From Oscillospiraceae bacterium (GTDB lineage Bacteria > Bacillota_A > Clostridia > Oscillospirales > CAG-272), in assembly GCA_015063335.1 (NCBI GenBank), contig SVUH01000037.1, positions 1-13,133 on the forward strand: a DNA stretch of 13,133 nt, written 5' to 3'. The notes below the pieces were generated by a model. That model did no database searches and had not been told where the DNA came from. It saw only the letters and a program-made list of their open reading frames with translations. Of this stretch, positions 1 through 6,686 are shown in pieces; position 1 is the stretch's first letter, and each line of letters starts with the position of its first letter. Made by a program: the position numbers and the translations under genes.

Positions 1-227
1 TCGCTAAGCTCGACCAGACCGGTGTTGGTAAGCTCATGAACATGGCTGTTACTCTTGGTAGACCTGTTAACCCCAAGCTCCACGTAGGTATCTGCGGTGA
101 GCACGGCGGTGACCCCACGTCTGTTGAGTTCTGCCACAAGATCGGACTTGACTACGTTTCCTGCTCGCCCTTCCGTGTTCCGATTGCACGTTTGGCTGCT
201 GCGCAGGCTGCAATTTCCAACAAGTAA
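1..227 (+). CDS. ppdK: Pyruvate, phosphate dikinase, C-terminal end (partial)
   Basis: This is the 3' end of a gene that enters from the left edge; the reading frame starts at base 3 and ends at TAA 225-227, leaving 74 codons. The enzyme interconverts pyruvate, ATP and phosphate with phosphoenolpyruvate, AMP and pyrophosphate in the cytoplasm, and many fermentative Clostridia use it for PPi-linked glycolysis or gluconeogenesis. The visible part is the end of the PEP/pyruvate-binding TIM-barrel domain. It contains the [10 protein letters not shown] motif, whose Cys (visible residue 31) is the family's catalytic acid/base, then [20 protein letters not shown] and the typical end [10 protein letters not shown]. 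The conserved C-terminus rules out related PEP synthase or PTS enzyme I with good confidence. A strong terminator follows directly. The N-terminal nucleotide-binding and phosphohistidine domains lie outside the window. Confidence 0.97.
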   Translation, partial: AKLDQTGVGKLMNMAVTLGRPVNPKLHVGICGEHGGDPTSVEFCHKIGLDYVSCSPFRVPIARLAAAQAAISNK

Positions 228-250
228 TTTAAAAATTACTATAACAATAA

Positions 251-288
251 AAGCCTTGCAGGTTTTTCCTGCAAGGCTTTTTGCTTTT
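251..288 (+). terminator. Rho-independent terminator of ppdK, possibly bidirectional
   Basis: A perfect 12-bp stem pairs 251-262 with 268-279 around a TTTTT loop (263-267). It is followed by a T-rich run (TTTTGCTTTT, from about 279). It lies 23 nt after the ppdK stop codon. On the minus strand the same stem is followed by TTATTGTTAT, so it may also end the whiA transcript, whose stop codon is at 293-295. Confidence 0.93.
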
Positions 289-292
289 AAAT

Positions 293-1225
293 TTATATGC
301 TTGTGTTTTTCTTGATTTCTTCTGCCGCCGCAAGTATCTTTGAAAGTCTTACGTTAAGTCCCGATTTTGAGATCGGCGGCTCGTGAAGCAACGCAAGCTC
401 CGCCATTGATGCCGAATCGTTTTCAAGCCGCAATCGCGCGGTATATTCAACGTCCGCACCGAGAAGATGTAGCTTATCGTTCGACATCAAGGCTTCTATT
501 GCCTCGATCTGCCGTCTTGTAGCATCAACCGATCTTGATATATTGCGCGTTACGCAGTTGGTAGCTCTGTTTTCGTTATTACGTATTTCGCGCTCAATAC
601 TGAAATTCTGCAAATCAAAGCTTGCCCGCGTTGCGCCAAAGAAATACAAAAGATCAGCAATTTTTGAGTTGCTCTTATAGTAAAGCCCTATTTTGGACGG
701 GCGCTTTACGCACCCGGGCGCTGAAACGTTTTTTTCAAGCAGAGCGGCAAGCGCTTCTGCTCTTTTTTCGTTTATCACGGAAATCTCGAGATGATATCCC
801 GTTTTAGGTCTGCTGAACGCGGCGGAGGAAATAAACACACCTCTGAAAAATTGCTGCTTACATTCGGGACACCGAAAGCCTATCAATGAAGCCAAGTCAG
901 GGTTATCCGTTTTGTCGATAGCATTAAAAATGGTGCTTACCGAACGTGCATCAAACATTAATTCATACGCCTTATGCCCTCCGCGCGACCTTTGTTCGAT
1001 CGCGCACGGCGCACCTGACGAAAAATGCGTATCAATTATTTTTCCTGCGCGCTCTGCATCCGCATATCTGTAAAAGGACGCTTTCATTTCTCTGCCCTTA
1101 CCCGTAGCCTTGGTACCGTAAAGCAATCCGCAAAGATACGCCTTATGACAACAGCTTTTATTTAACGGAAGCTCATAAAGCTCCGCGGCAACTTCCTCTG
1201 TCAAGGATCTCGTTTCAGTCTTCAC
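293..1225 (-). CDS. whiA: DNA-binding protein WhiA
   Basis: This 310-residue protein belongs to the WhiA family, which joins a LAGLIDADG homing-endonuclease-like fold to a C-terminal helix-turn-helix. In actinomycetes it controls sporulation septation. In Bacillus and other Firmicutes it is a nucleoid-associated protein linked to cell division and chromosome segregation. Family signatures are FFRGVF (residues 126-131), GYHLE (143-147), NRATNCVTRN (219-228), QIEAIEAL (239-246) and PPISKSGLNVRLSKI near 283-297 in the HTH. Cys pairs at 25-26 and 119/122 (CPEC) could bind metal, but that is inference. The start is GTG at 1225, which overlaps the murB TGA in a GTGA; a GAGGTGAT Shine-Dalgarno lies just upstream. 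It is the last gene of the HAD-murB-whiA operon. The usual Firmicutes neighbours rapZ and yvcK are absent between murB and whiA. Confidence 0.93.
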   Translation of the reverse strand: MKTETRSLTEEVAAELYELPLNKSCCHKAYLCGLLYGTKATGKGREMKASFYRYADAERAGKIIDTHFSSGAPCAIEQRSRGGHKAYELMFDARSVSTIFNAIDKTDNPDLASLIGFRCPECKQQFFRGVFISSAAFSRPKTGYHLEISVINEKRAEALAALLEKNVSAPGCVKRPSKIGLYYKSNSKIADLLYFFGATRASFDLQNFSIEREIRNNENRATNCVTRNISRSVDATRRQIEAIEALMSNDKLHLLGADVEYTARLRLENDSASMAELALLHEPPISKSGLNVRLSKILAAAEEIKKNTSI

Positions 1226-2121
1226 TCTATCACCTCTACCTCTCGTTTAAGTTCAACTCCGGTATGCTTCATAACAGTCTCGACCACAAGCTCCTCAAGT
1301 CGCATAACGTCTTGGAATGTGGCGTTATCCGCATTTATTATAAAGCCTGCGTGCTTTTCCGACACCATAGCGCCTCCCACACGCGCGCCCTTTAATCCGC
1401 AAGCCTCTATAAGCCGTCCTGCAAAATCTCCCTCGGGGCGCTTAAAATAGCTTCCCGCGCTTGGATATTGCAGAGGTTGCTTTTGCTTACGGTTTTCGAT
1501 AAGCTCGCGCATTTTCTCGCGTATCGCCTCGCTATCCCCCACATCAAGCTCCATAAGCGCTTCAAGGCAAATCAGCGATTTATCCTTTTTATAAATACTG
1601 TCTCTATATCCGAATTCATGATTTTCCAAAGTAACTACGGAGCCGCTTTTTCTGTCGTATGCGCGGCTTTTCTTTACCACGTTCTCCATAGCGTCCCCGT
1701 ATGCTCCCGCGTTCATAAATACGGCGCCGCCTACACTTGCGGGAATACCGCAAGCGAATTCAAGCCCCGAAAGTCCTGCTTCGCACGCGGCGCTTGAAAG
1801 CTGCGGCAGGCTTGCTCCCGCATCTGCGATAATTCTGCTCCCGTCAATTCGGCTATTTTTCGCACCCGAGGTAAAAACAGCGCAAAGCTCAAGATACTTA
1901 TCCGAAAAAAGCGTATTTGAAGCGTTACCGATAATGCAAATCCTTTGCTCTCCTCTATCTAAAACGGACGCGCAAACGGCTATCTCCTCGGCACTCTTTG
2001 GAAAGAGCGCAAGAGCGCAAGTTCCGCCTATACGAAAGGTGGTTTTTCCCTTTATGCTGAAATTTTCTTTATATTCTATTTTGTGCTTTTTCAGTTCCGA
2101 TAAAAGCGCATTCGAGATCAT
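1222..2121 (-). CDS. murB: UDP-N-acetylenolpyruvoylglucosamine reductase MurB (type II)
   Basis: This enzyme reduces UDP-GlcNAc-enolpyruvate to UDP-MurNAc with NADPH and bound FAD, the second committed step of peptidoglycan precursor synthesis in the cytoplasm. The 299 residues match the usual length. The FAD-binding domain shows TTFRIGG (27-33), GNASNTLFSD (65-74; the family more often has GxGSN) and GIPASVGGAVFMNAGAYG (125-142). The catalytic set is visible: Tyr172-Arg173 in GYRDSIY, Ser224 in PSAGSYFKRP as the proton donor, and Glu294 near the C-terminus. The absence of the extra loop of the E. coli type and the AGSYFKRP form point to type II. The ATG at 2121 overlaps the upstream gene's TGA (ATGA), and the stop overlaps whiA's GTG, so translation is probably coupled through all three genes. 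Confidence 0.97.
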   Translation of the reverse strand: MISNALLSELKKHKIEYKENFSIKGKTTFRIGGTCALALFPKSAEEIAVCASVLDRGEQRICIIGNASNTLFSDKYLELCAVFTSGAKNSRIDGSRIIADAGASLPQLSSAACEAGLSGLEFACGIPASVGGAVFMNAGAYGDAMENVVKKSRAYDRKSGSVVTLENHEFGYRDSIYKKDKSLICLEALMELDVGDSEAIREKMRELIENRKQKQPLQYPSAGSYFKRPEGDFAGRLIEACGLKGARVGGAMVSEKHAGFIINADNATFQDVMRLEELVVETVMKHTGVELKREVEVIE

Positions 2122-2816
2122 AAAGCTTCCTCACCAAGAATAAAATTCACTATATCACCAAAGCTATCAGAAATATGGGTAATATTCATATCGTCAGGGC
2201 ATGCCTTGCCGTCGGGATTATACCAGCAGGTATCTATTCCAAAATTAAGTCCGCCTCTCATGTCAGAGGTCAATGAATCTCCGATAATAAGCGCACGACT
2301 CTTATCAAAGCCGTCAATACTGTCAGCAACGTGCTCAAAAAAGTGAACCGAGGGCTTTTGAAAGCCAATATTATCCGAAATAAATACGTTTTCAAAATAT
2401 CTGTCAATTCCGCACCGCGCGTATCTGCCGCGCTGAATGACCTCAAGACCGTTTGTGACTATAAACATTCTCGCCTTTCCGAAAAGTGCGCAACACATCT
2501 CTTCCGCGCCATCGAGAAGATAGCCTTTCTCTGAAATTCTACTCTCGTATTCGCGAGCTATCTTATTTACCTCCGCTTTTTCTCCCAAGGCCTCAAGCAG
2601 CAGCTCAAATCGACGGACAAGAAGCTCCTTTTTTGATATTTCTCCACGCTCGTGAAGCTTCCAAAGCGAGTCGTTTATACCGCTATATAATTTTATCTTT
2701 TCGTCGGTCGGCTGTATTCCGTTATTATCAAGTGTTTCCCAAAGAGCTTCTCGCTCACTTTTAAGAAAATCAAGCAGCGTTCCGTCGGCATCAAAAAGCA
2801 AAAAATCGTAGCGCAT
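2118..2816 (-). CDS. HAD-superfamily hydrolase, YjjG/YfnB-like 5'-nucleotidase
   Basis: This 232-residue protein has the four HAD motifs in order: DADGTL with nucleophile Asp9 and acid/base Asp11, IVTNG (Thr121, motif II), Lys154 in FQKPS (motif III), and GDSLTSDM with Asp180 and Asp185 (motif IV). A helical cap of about 80 residues sits between motifs I and II. Cap type, length and overall pattern resemble the YjjG/YfnB subgroup of pyrimidine 5'-nucleotidases, which remove phosphate from (often non-canonical) nucleoside monophosphates. The exact substrate cannot be read from sequence. I chose ATG 2816 because it sits 5 nt after a full GGAGG site. An in-frame TTG at 2828 lies inside that Shine-Dalgarno and would add only MEVR. 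It is first in its operon, behind a consensus promoter, and its stop overlaps the murB start. Confidence 0.88.
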   Translation of the reverse strand: MRYDFLLFDADGTLLDFLKSEREALWETLDNNGIQPTDEKIKLYSGINDSLWKLHERGEISKKELLVRRFELLLEALGEKAEVNKIAREYESRISEKGYLLDGAEEMCCALFGKARMFIVTNGLEVIQRGRYARCGIDRYFENVFISDNIGFQKPSVHFFEHVADSIDGFDKSRALIIGDSLTSDMRGGLNFGIDTCWYNPDGKACPDDMNITHISDSFGDIVNFILGEEAL

Positions 2817-2845
2817 ACGCACCTCCAATTACCCTTATATATTAC

Positions 2846-2874
2846 ATTATACTACGTTTTCAAGTTTTTTTCAA
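2846..2874 (-). promoter_or_regulatory. Sigma-A promoter of the HAD-murB-whiA operon
   Basis: On the minus strand TTGAAA (2874-2869) and TATAAT (2851-2846) are separated by exactly 17 bp. Transcription should begin near 2839, giving a leader of about 23 nt that carries the GGAGGTG ribosome site. The -10 is perfect and the -35 matches five of six positions. Confidence 0.87.
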
Positions 2875-2902
2875 CGGGTAAGTAAAATAATTATTAAATC
2901 CC

Positions 2903-2931
2903 TTGAAAAAATCAAGTAAATGAGGTATAAT
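2903..2931 (+). promoter_or_regulatory. Sigma-A promoter of the coaE operon
   Basis: TTGAAA (2903-2908) and TATAAT (2926-2931) are spaced by 17 bp. A second TATAAT at 2934-2939 has no comparable -35. Transcription from the first should begin near 2938, leaving a leader of about 66 nt. This promoter is back-to-back with the minus-strand promoter; 28 bp separate the two -35 boxes. Confidence 0.87.
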
Positions 2932-3004
2932 ATTATAATGTATAGTTGTATGCTTACGAAGGCATATTTTTACATAAAAAAGCAAAAAGCAGAAAGGAGA
3001 AAGC

Positions 3005-3601
3005 ATGAAGATAATCGGTGTTACAGGCCCTACGGGTTCAGGAAAAACATTACTTACCGAATATTTTGCGAGTCTTAACATAACTACGATAAACGCAGAC
3101 GAGCTATATCATTCAATGCTCATTCCCCCGTCTGCCTGCCTTGATGCTATACGTGAGAAATTCGGAGATGAGGTCTTTTCAGAGGACGGCGAGCTCAGTC
3201 GCGAAAAGCTTGGCAGGATCGTTTTCAATGATAAAGAAAAGCTTGATCTTCTCAACGACACTGTTCTCGGCATAGTGCTTGACGAAATCAGACGTCAGAT
3301 CGCTATACTTGAGGAAAGCGGAAATGACTTTTTAATAATTGATGCGCCCACGCTTATCGAATCGGGCTTTCACCGCGAATGCGACACAGTAATTTCCATT
3401 ATTGCGCCCAAAGACGAGCGCATTAAGCGCATTTCTTTACGCGATAACATACCCTTTGAGAGAGCCACGGAACGAGTCCGCGCTCAAAAGGAAGACAGCT
3501 TTTATATAGAAAACTCTCACGAGGTCATATACAACGACTCCACAGAGTTCGACTTTATTTTTAAGATAAAGGAAACTGCAAAAAAATACTTAAAAATTTG
3601 A
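3005..3601 (+). CDS. coaE: Dephospho-CoA kinase
   Basis: CoaE phosphorylates the 3' hydroxyl of the ribose in dephospho-CoA, the last step of coenzyme A synthesis, in the cytoplasm. The 198-residue length is typical. The P-loop reads GPTGSGKT (8-15), a variant of the usual GGIGSGKS with the same spacing. ADELYH (31-36) matches the conserved Asp that follows strand 2, and DAPTLIESG (113-121) corresponds to the D-x-PLLFE motif. R-rich lid elements follow (RISLRD, ERATERVRAQ), and HEVIYNDS (172-179) matches the family's conserved DYVIDN-type ending. The ATG is 5 nt after AAAGGAG (2993-2999). Sequence divergence makes generic P-loop kinase a fallback, but the full motif set favours CoaE. It heads the plus-strand cluster; the next gene starts 17 nt downstream. 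Confidence 0.9.
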   Translation: MKIIGVTGPTGSGKTLLTEYFASLNITTINADELYHSMLIPPSACLDAIREKFGDEVFSEDGELSREKLGRIVFNDKEKLDLLNDTVLGIVLDEIRRQIAILEESGNDFLIIDAPTLIESGFHRECDTVISIIAPKDERIKRISLRDNIPFERATERVRAQKEDSFYIENSHEVIYNDSTEFDFIFKIKETAKKYLKI

Positions 3602-3618
3602 TTTAAAAGGAGATTTTT

Positions 3619-4221
3619 ATGCGACGTTTTACGAGAATCGCGATAATAGCAATTATAATTGCAGCCTCAATTTTATTTGGCGTTATGATAAATCTCCTTT
3701 GGAGCGCTTTCCAGCGCTACATATATCCCGATAACTACTTAAATTACGTTCAGCAGTACGCATACGAATATAACGTCCCCGAACCTTTGATTTTAGCGGT
3801 TATCAAAACCGAGAGCAATTTCGACCCGCGAGCAGAGTCGAGCGTCGGCGCGCTTGGACTTATGCAGATGATGCCGTCTACCTTTCTTGAGCTTACCTCA
3901 GACGAGCATCTCGGAGAAAACCTTTCAGAGGAAGACCTTTTTATTCCCGAGATCAGTATAAGATACGGCACGTATTACCTTAGCCTCATGCACAAGCAGT
4001 TTGATAACAACTGGGATAATGCGCTGTGTGCCTACAACGCAGGGCCCGGAAACGTAACGAAGTGGCTCTCCGATCCCGAATATTCCGACGGCAACGGCAA
4101 TCTCACCTACATACCGTTCAAGGAAACCCGAAATTATCTGCAAAAGGTAAATAAGTACAAAGAAACATACAGAAATCTATATTACACGAGTATTGAGGAG
4201 ATCAAAGAGTATGAGCAATAA
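3619..4221 (+). CDS. Membrane-anchored lytic murein transglycosylase (SLT domain)
   Basis: This 200-residue protein should cut the MurNAc-GlcNAc bond of peptidoglycan with formation of 1,6-anhydroMurNAc at the outer face of the membrane. Residues 1-6 are basic and 7-29 form one hydrophobic segment, an uncleaved signal anchor or signal peptide with no lipobox. The Slt70-like domain fills the rest. It shows VIKTESNFDPRA with catalytic Glu65, SSVGALGLMQMMPST (74-88), and CAYNAGPGNV (137-146), the three hallmark motifs of goose-lysozyme-like transglycosylases. There is no LysM or other wall-binding domain. An AGGAG at 3608-3612 sits 6 nt before the ATG. Its last 11 nt overlap the next gene, which suggests coupled translation. 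Which wall process it serves cannot be told from sequence. Confidence 0.93.
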   Translation: MRRFTRIAIIAIIIAASILFGVMINLLWSAFQRYIYPDNYLNYVQQYAYEYNVPEPLILAVIKTESNFDPRAESSVGALGLMQMMPSTFLELTSDEHLGENLSEEDLFIPEISIRYGTYYLSLMHKQFDNNWDNALCAYNAGPGNVTKWLSDPEYSDGNGNLTYIPFKETRNYLQKVNKYKETYRNLYYTSIEEIKEYEQ

Positions 4222-5578
4222 CAAAAGTCTTGAATATAAAAAGCAGACTGTCTACCAAAAGGCTGATGCGTGCGTTACCAAAGCCGCATTTGAGTACGCA
4301 GAGGAATATAAAAAATATCTTGACAACAGCAAGACCGAGCGCGAGGCGGTAAAGACCTCTATTGCCCTCATTGAGGCAAAGGGCTATCGCGAGTACAAGC
4401 TCGGAGATAAAATATCGGCAGGTGACAAGCTTTACTACAACAACCGCGGTAAAAATCTTTTCGCTATCTCCGTCGGCACTGAACCGATAAACAACGGTAT
4501 CCGCATTGTGGCGGCGCACGTTGATTCCCCCAGAATAGATCTTAAGCCCTGCCCTCTTTACGAGGACGGCGGTATGGCATTTTTCAAGACGCACTACTAC
4601 GGCGGTATACGCAAGTATCAGTGGTTAGCACTCCCCTTGGCGCTTCACGGAGTAGTTGCACTCAGCGACGGCACTGCGGTTGACGTATGCGTCGGAGAGG
4701 ACGAGGGCGATCCGCAGTTTTATATAAACGACCTGCTTCCCCACCTCGACCGTGACGCTCAAAAGAAGGTCAGCGAGCTTATTTCTGGAGAGCAGCTCAA
4801 CATTCTCCTCGGTAGCATGCCCTACGGCGAGGACAATTCCGTAAAGCAGAATGTTCTTCGTATACTCAATGAAAAATACGGTATTTGCGAGGACGATTTC
4901 CTTTCGGCAGAGCTTTGCGTGGTGCCCGCGATGAAGGCAAGAGATATTGGTTTTGACCGCTCTCTTATCGGCGCTTACGGTCACGACGACAAGGTATGCG
5001 CATACCCTGCCCTCACAGCTCTCCTTGAAAACACCGACAGCGAGCACACTCTTATGTGCATACTCGCAGACAAGGAAGAAACGGGAAGCGACAGCCTTTT
5101 CGGTATGCAAAGCGACCTTATGCTTGATATTATAGCAGAGCTATCCCTAAATCTCGGTGGAAATGAAAGAGTCGTAAGACAAAATTCAAAGTGTCTCTCG
5201 GCAGACGTTTCCTGCGCATACGACCCGAACTTTTCTGATGCATTTGAAAAGCAAAACACCCCCATGCTTGCGTGCGGCGCGGTATTTATGAAATATACGG
5301 GCTCGGGCGGAAAGTCCTCGACTAACGATGCTTCTGCCGAATATCTCGGCTGGCTTCGCTCAATTCTTGAAAAGGACGGCGTGGTATGGCAGACGGGCGA
5401 GCTTGGAAAGGTTGACAGAGGCGGCGGTGGAACCGTTGCAAAGTATATCTCCAAGCACAATATAGAAACTATTGACCTCGGTGTTCCCGTAATTTCAATG
5501 CACGCTCCCTGCGAGGTTATAGCAAAGGTTGACCTTTACGAAACTCACCGCGCTATAAACGCATTCTTTAAATACTGA
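4211..5578 (+). CDS. apeA: M18-family zinc aminopeptidase
   Basis: This cytoplasmic metallopeptidase removes N-terminal amino acids from peptides and probably serves peptide recycling. At 455 residues it has the length of the bacterial aminopeptidase 1 branch of family M18. The dinuclear metal site is complete: His103 and Asp105 in AAHVDSPR, bridging Asp259 in GAYGHDDKVCA, Glu289-Glu290 in DKEETGSD (general base and ligand), Asp332 in SADVSCAYDP, and His431 in MHAPCEV. The insertion between the first ligands is the usual regulatory domain of M18 enzymes. I chose ATG 4211, which has a GAGGAG at 4195-4200. An in-frame TTG at 4193 lies at the edge of that ribosome site and is unlikely to be used. 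The gene overlaps the transglycosylase stop by 11 nt. Preference for acidic or other residues cannot be read from sequence. Confidence 0.94.
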   Translation: MSNNKSLEYKKQTVYQKADACVTKAAFEYAEEYKKYLDNSKTEREAVKTSIALIEAKGYREYKLGDKISAGDKLYYNNRGKNLFAISVGTEPINNGIRIVAAHVDSPRIDLKPCPLYEDGGMAFFKTHYYGGIRKYQWLALPLALHGVVALSDGTAVDVCVGEDEGDPQFYINDLLPHLDRDAQKKVSELISGEQLNILLGSMPYGEDNSVKQNVLRILNEKYGICEDDFLSAELCVVPAMKARDIGFDRSLIGAYGHDDKVCAYPALTALLENTDSEHTLMCILADKEETGSDSLFGMQSDLMLDIIAELSLNLGGNERVVRQNSKCLSADVSCAYDPNFSDAFEKQNTPMLACGAVFMKYTGSGGKSSTNDASAEYLGWLRSILEKDGVVWQTGELGKVDRGGGGTVAKYISKHNIETIDLGVPVISMHAPCEVIAKVDLYETHRAINAFFKY

Positions 5579-5599
5579 TTTTAAGCTTTTAGGAGTTCT

Positions 5600-6667
5600 A
5601 TGTTAGACAGACTTAAAGAGGCAGAAGCCCGATATATCGGAATAGAAAAACAGCTTGAAGATCCCGACGTTTTCTCAAATCAAGAAAAATTCACTACTCT
5701 GATGAAGGACTACAAGGCTCTTACCCCGATAATTGAAAAATTCCGCGAGTACAGCCGTACCGCTTCCGACAACGAGGCGGCACGCGAGATGCTTGATACG
5801 GAAACCGATGCTGACCTCAAAGAAATGATATTTGAGGAAATAAAAGAAACACGCGAAAAAATGGACGTGCTTCTTGACGAGCTCAAAATATTGCTTTTGC
5901 CGCGCGACCCTAATGACGGCAAAAACGTCATGGTCGAAATACGAAGCGGCGCGGGCGGTGAGGAAGCGGCACTCTTTGCAGGCGTTCTCTACCGCATGTA
6001 TTCGATGTACGCACAAGCCGCAGGCTTCAAGACCTCGCTTATGAGTGCAAACGAAACAGAGCTCGGCGGATTTAAAGAAATTACCTTTATGATCGAGGGT
6101 GACGGCGCATACTCCCGCTTCAAGTTTGAAAGCGGTGTTCACCGCGTTCAGCGTGTTCCCGAAACGGAGTCCCAAGGACGTATACAGACCTCTACGGCGA
6201 CAGTTGCCGTGCTTCCCGAGGCAGAGGACGTGGCTATTGAGATAAATCCTGCTGACATCACCATTGAATCCTGCAAGTCAAGTGGCGCGGGAGGTCAGCA
6301 CATCAACAAGACTGAATCCGCAGTCAGACTTACTCACAAGCCCACGGGTATTGTTATCGAATGTCAGGAGGAGCGCAGTCAGTTCAAAAACAAGGACAAG
6401 GCATTGAAGATGCTCAAAACCAAGCTTTACGACATGAAGATGCAGGAGCAGAATGATAAAATTGCGTCAGACAGAAAAAGTCAGGTTGGCACAGGCGACC
6501 GAAGCGAGCGTATACGCACGTATAACTATCCGCAGGGCCGCATAACCGACCACAGAATCGGTCTTACTCTCTTTTCGCTTGAAAGCTTTTTGAACGGAAA
6601 TATAGGCGATATGATAGACGCTCTTATCACCGCCGATACCGCAGAAAAGCTCAAAGCATCGGAATAA
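5600..6667 (+). CDS. prfA: Peptide chain release factor 1
   Basis: RF1 recognises UAA and UAG in the ribosomal A site and triggers hydrolysis of peptidyl-tRNA. The 355-residue length is standard. The domain 2 tripeptide is P-E-T at 187-189 within VQRVPETESQGR, the RF1 form rather than the SPF form of RF2. The catalytic GGQ lies at 231-233 in SSGAGGQHINKTESAV, and RSERIRTYNYPQGRITDHRI near the C-terminus is a further family signature. The N-terminal 100 residues form the helical domain 1. An AGGAG at 5591-5595 lies 4 nt before the ATG. It is followed 19 nt later by sua5. The methyltransferase gene prmC, which modifies the GGQ glutamine and commonly sits right after prfA, is missing here. Confidence 0.98.
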   Translation: MLDRLKEAEARYIGIEKQLEDPDVFSNQEKFTTLMKDYKALTPIIEKFREYSRTASDNEAAREMLDTETDADLKEMIFEEIKETREKMDVLLDELKILLLPRDPNDGKNVMVEIRSGAGGEEAALFAGVLYRMYSMYAQAAGFKTSLMSANETELGGFKEITFMIEGDGAYSRFKFESGVHRVQRVPETESQGRIQTSTATVAVLPEAEDVAIEINPADITIESCKSSGAGGQHINKTESAVRLTHKPTGIVIECQEERSQFKNKDKALKMLKTKLYDMKMQEQNDKIASDRKSQVGTGDRSERIRTYNYPQGRITDHRIGLTLFSLESFLNGNIGDMIDALITADTAEKLKASE

Positions 6668-6686
6668 AACGCATAGGAAGTACGTC

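Noticed and set aside
97..315. A 72-codon plus-strand frame across the ppdK end and terminator
   Set aside because: It is out of frame with conserved PPDK residues and reads through the terminator hairpin.
2817..2828. TTG start four codons upstream for the HAD hydrolase
   Set aside because: This TTG is part of the GGAGG ribosome site of the ATG at 2816, so it cannot have its own well-placed site. The HAD motif also begins right after the ATG.
4193..4210. TTG start six codons upstream for the M18 aminopeptidase
   Set aside because: It sits at the Shine-Dalgarno GAGGAG that serves the ATG at 4211, and the added residues MRRSKS have no family support.
4625..5110. A 161-codon minus-strand frame opposite the M18 peptidase gene, with others at 4202-4594 and 4981-5460
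   Set aside because: They mirror a strongly conserved peptidase gene and have no promoter, ribosome site or recognisable domain. They are explained by codon bias on the sense strand.
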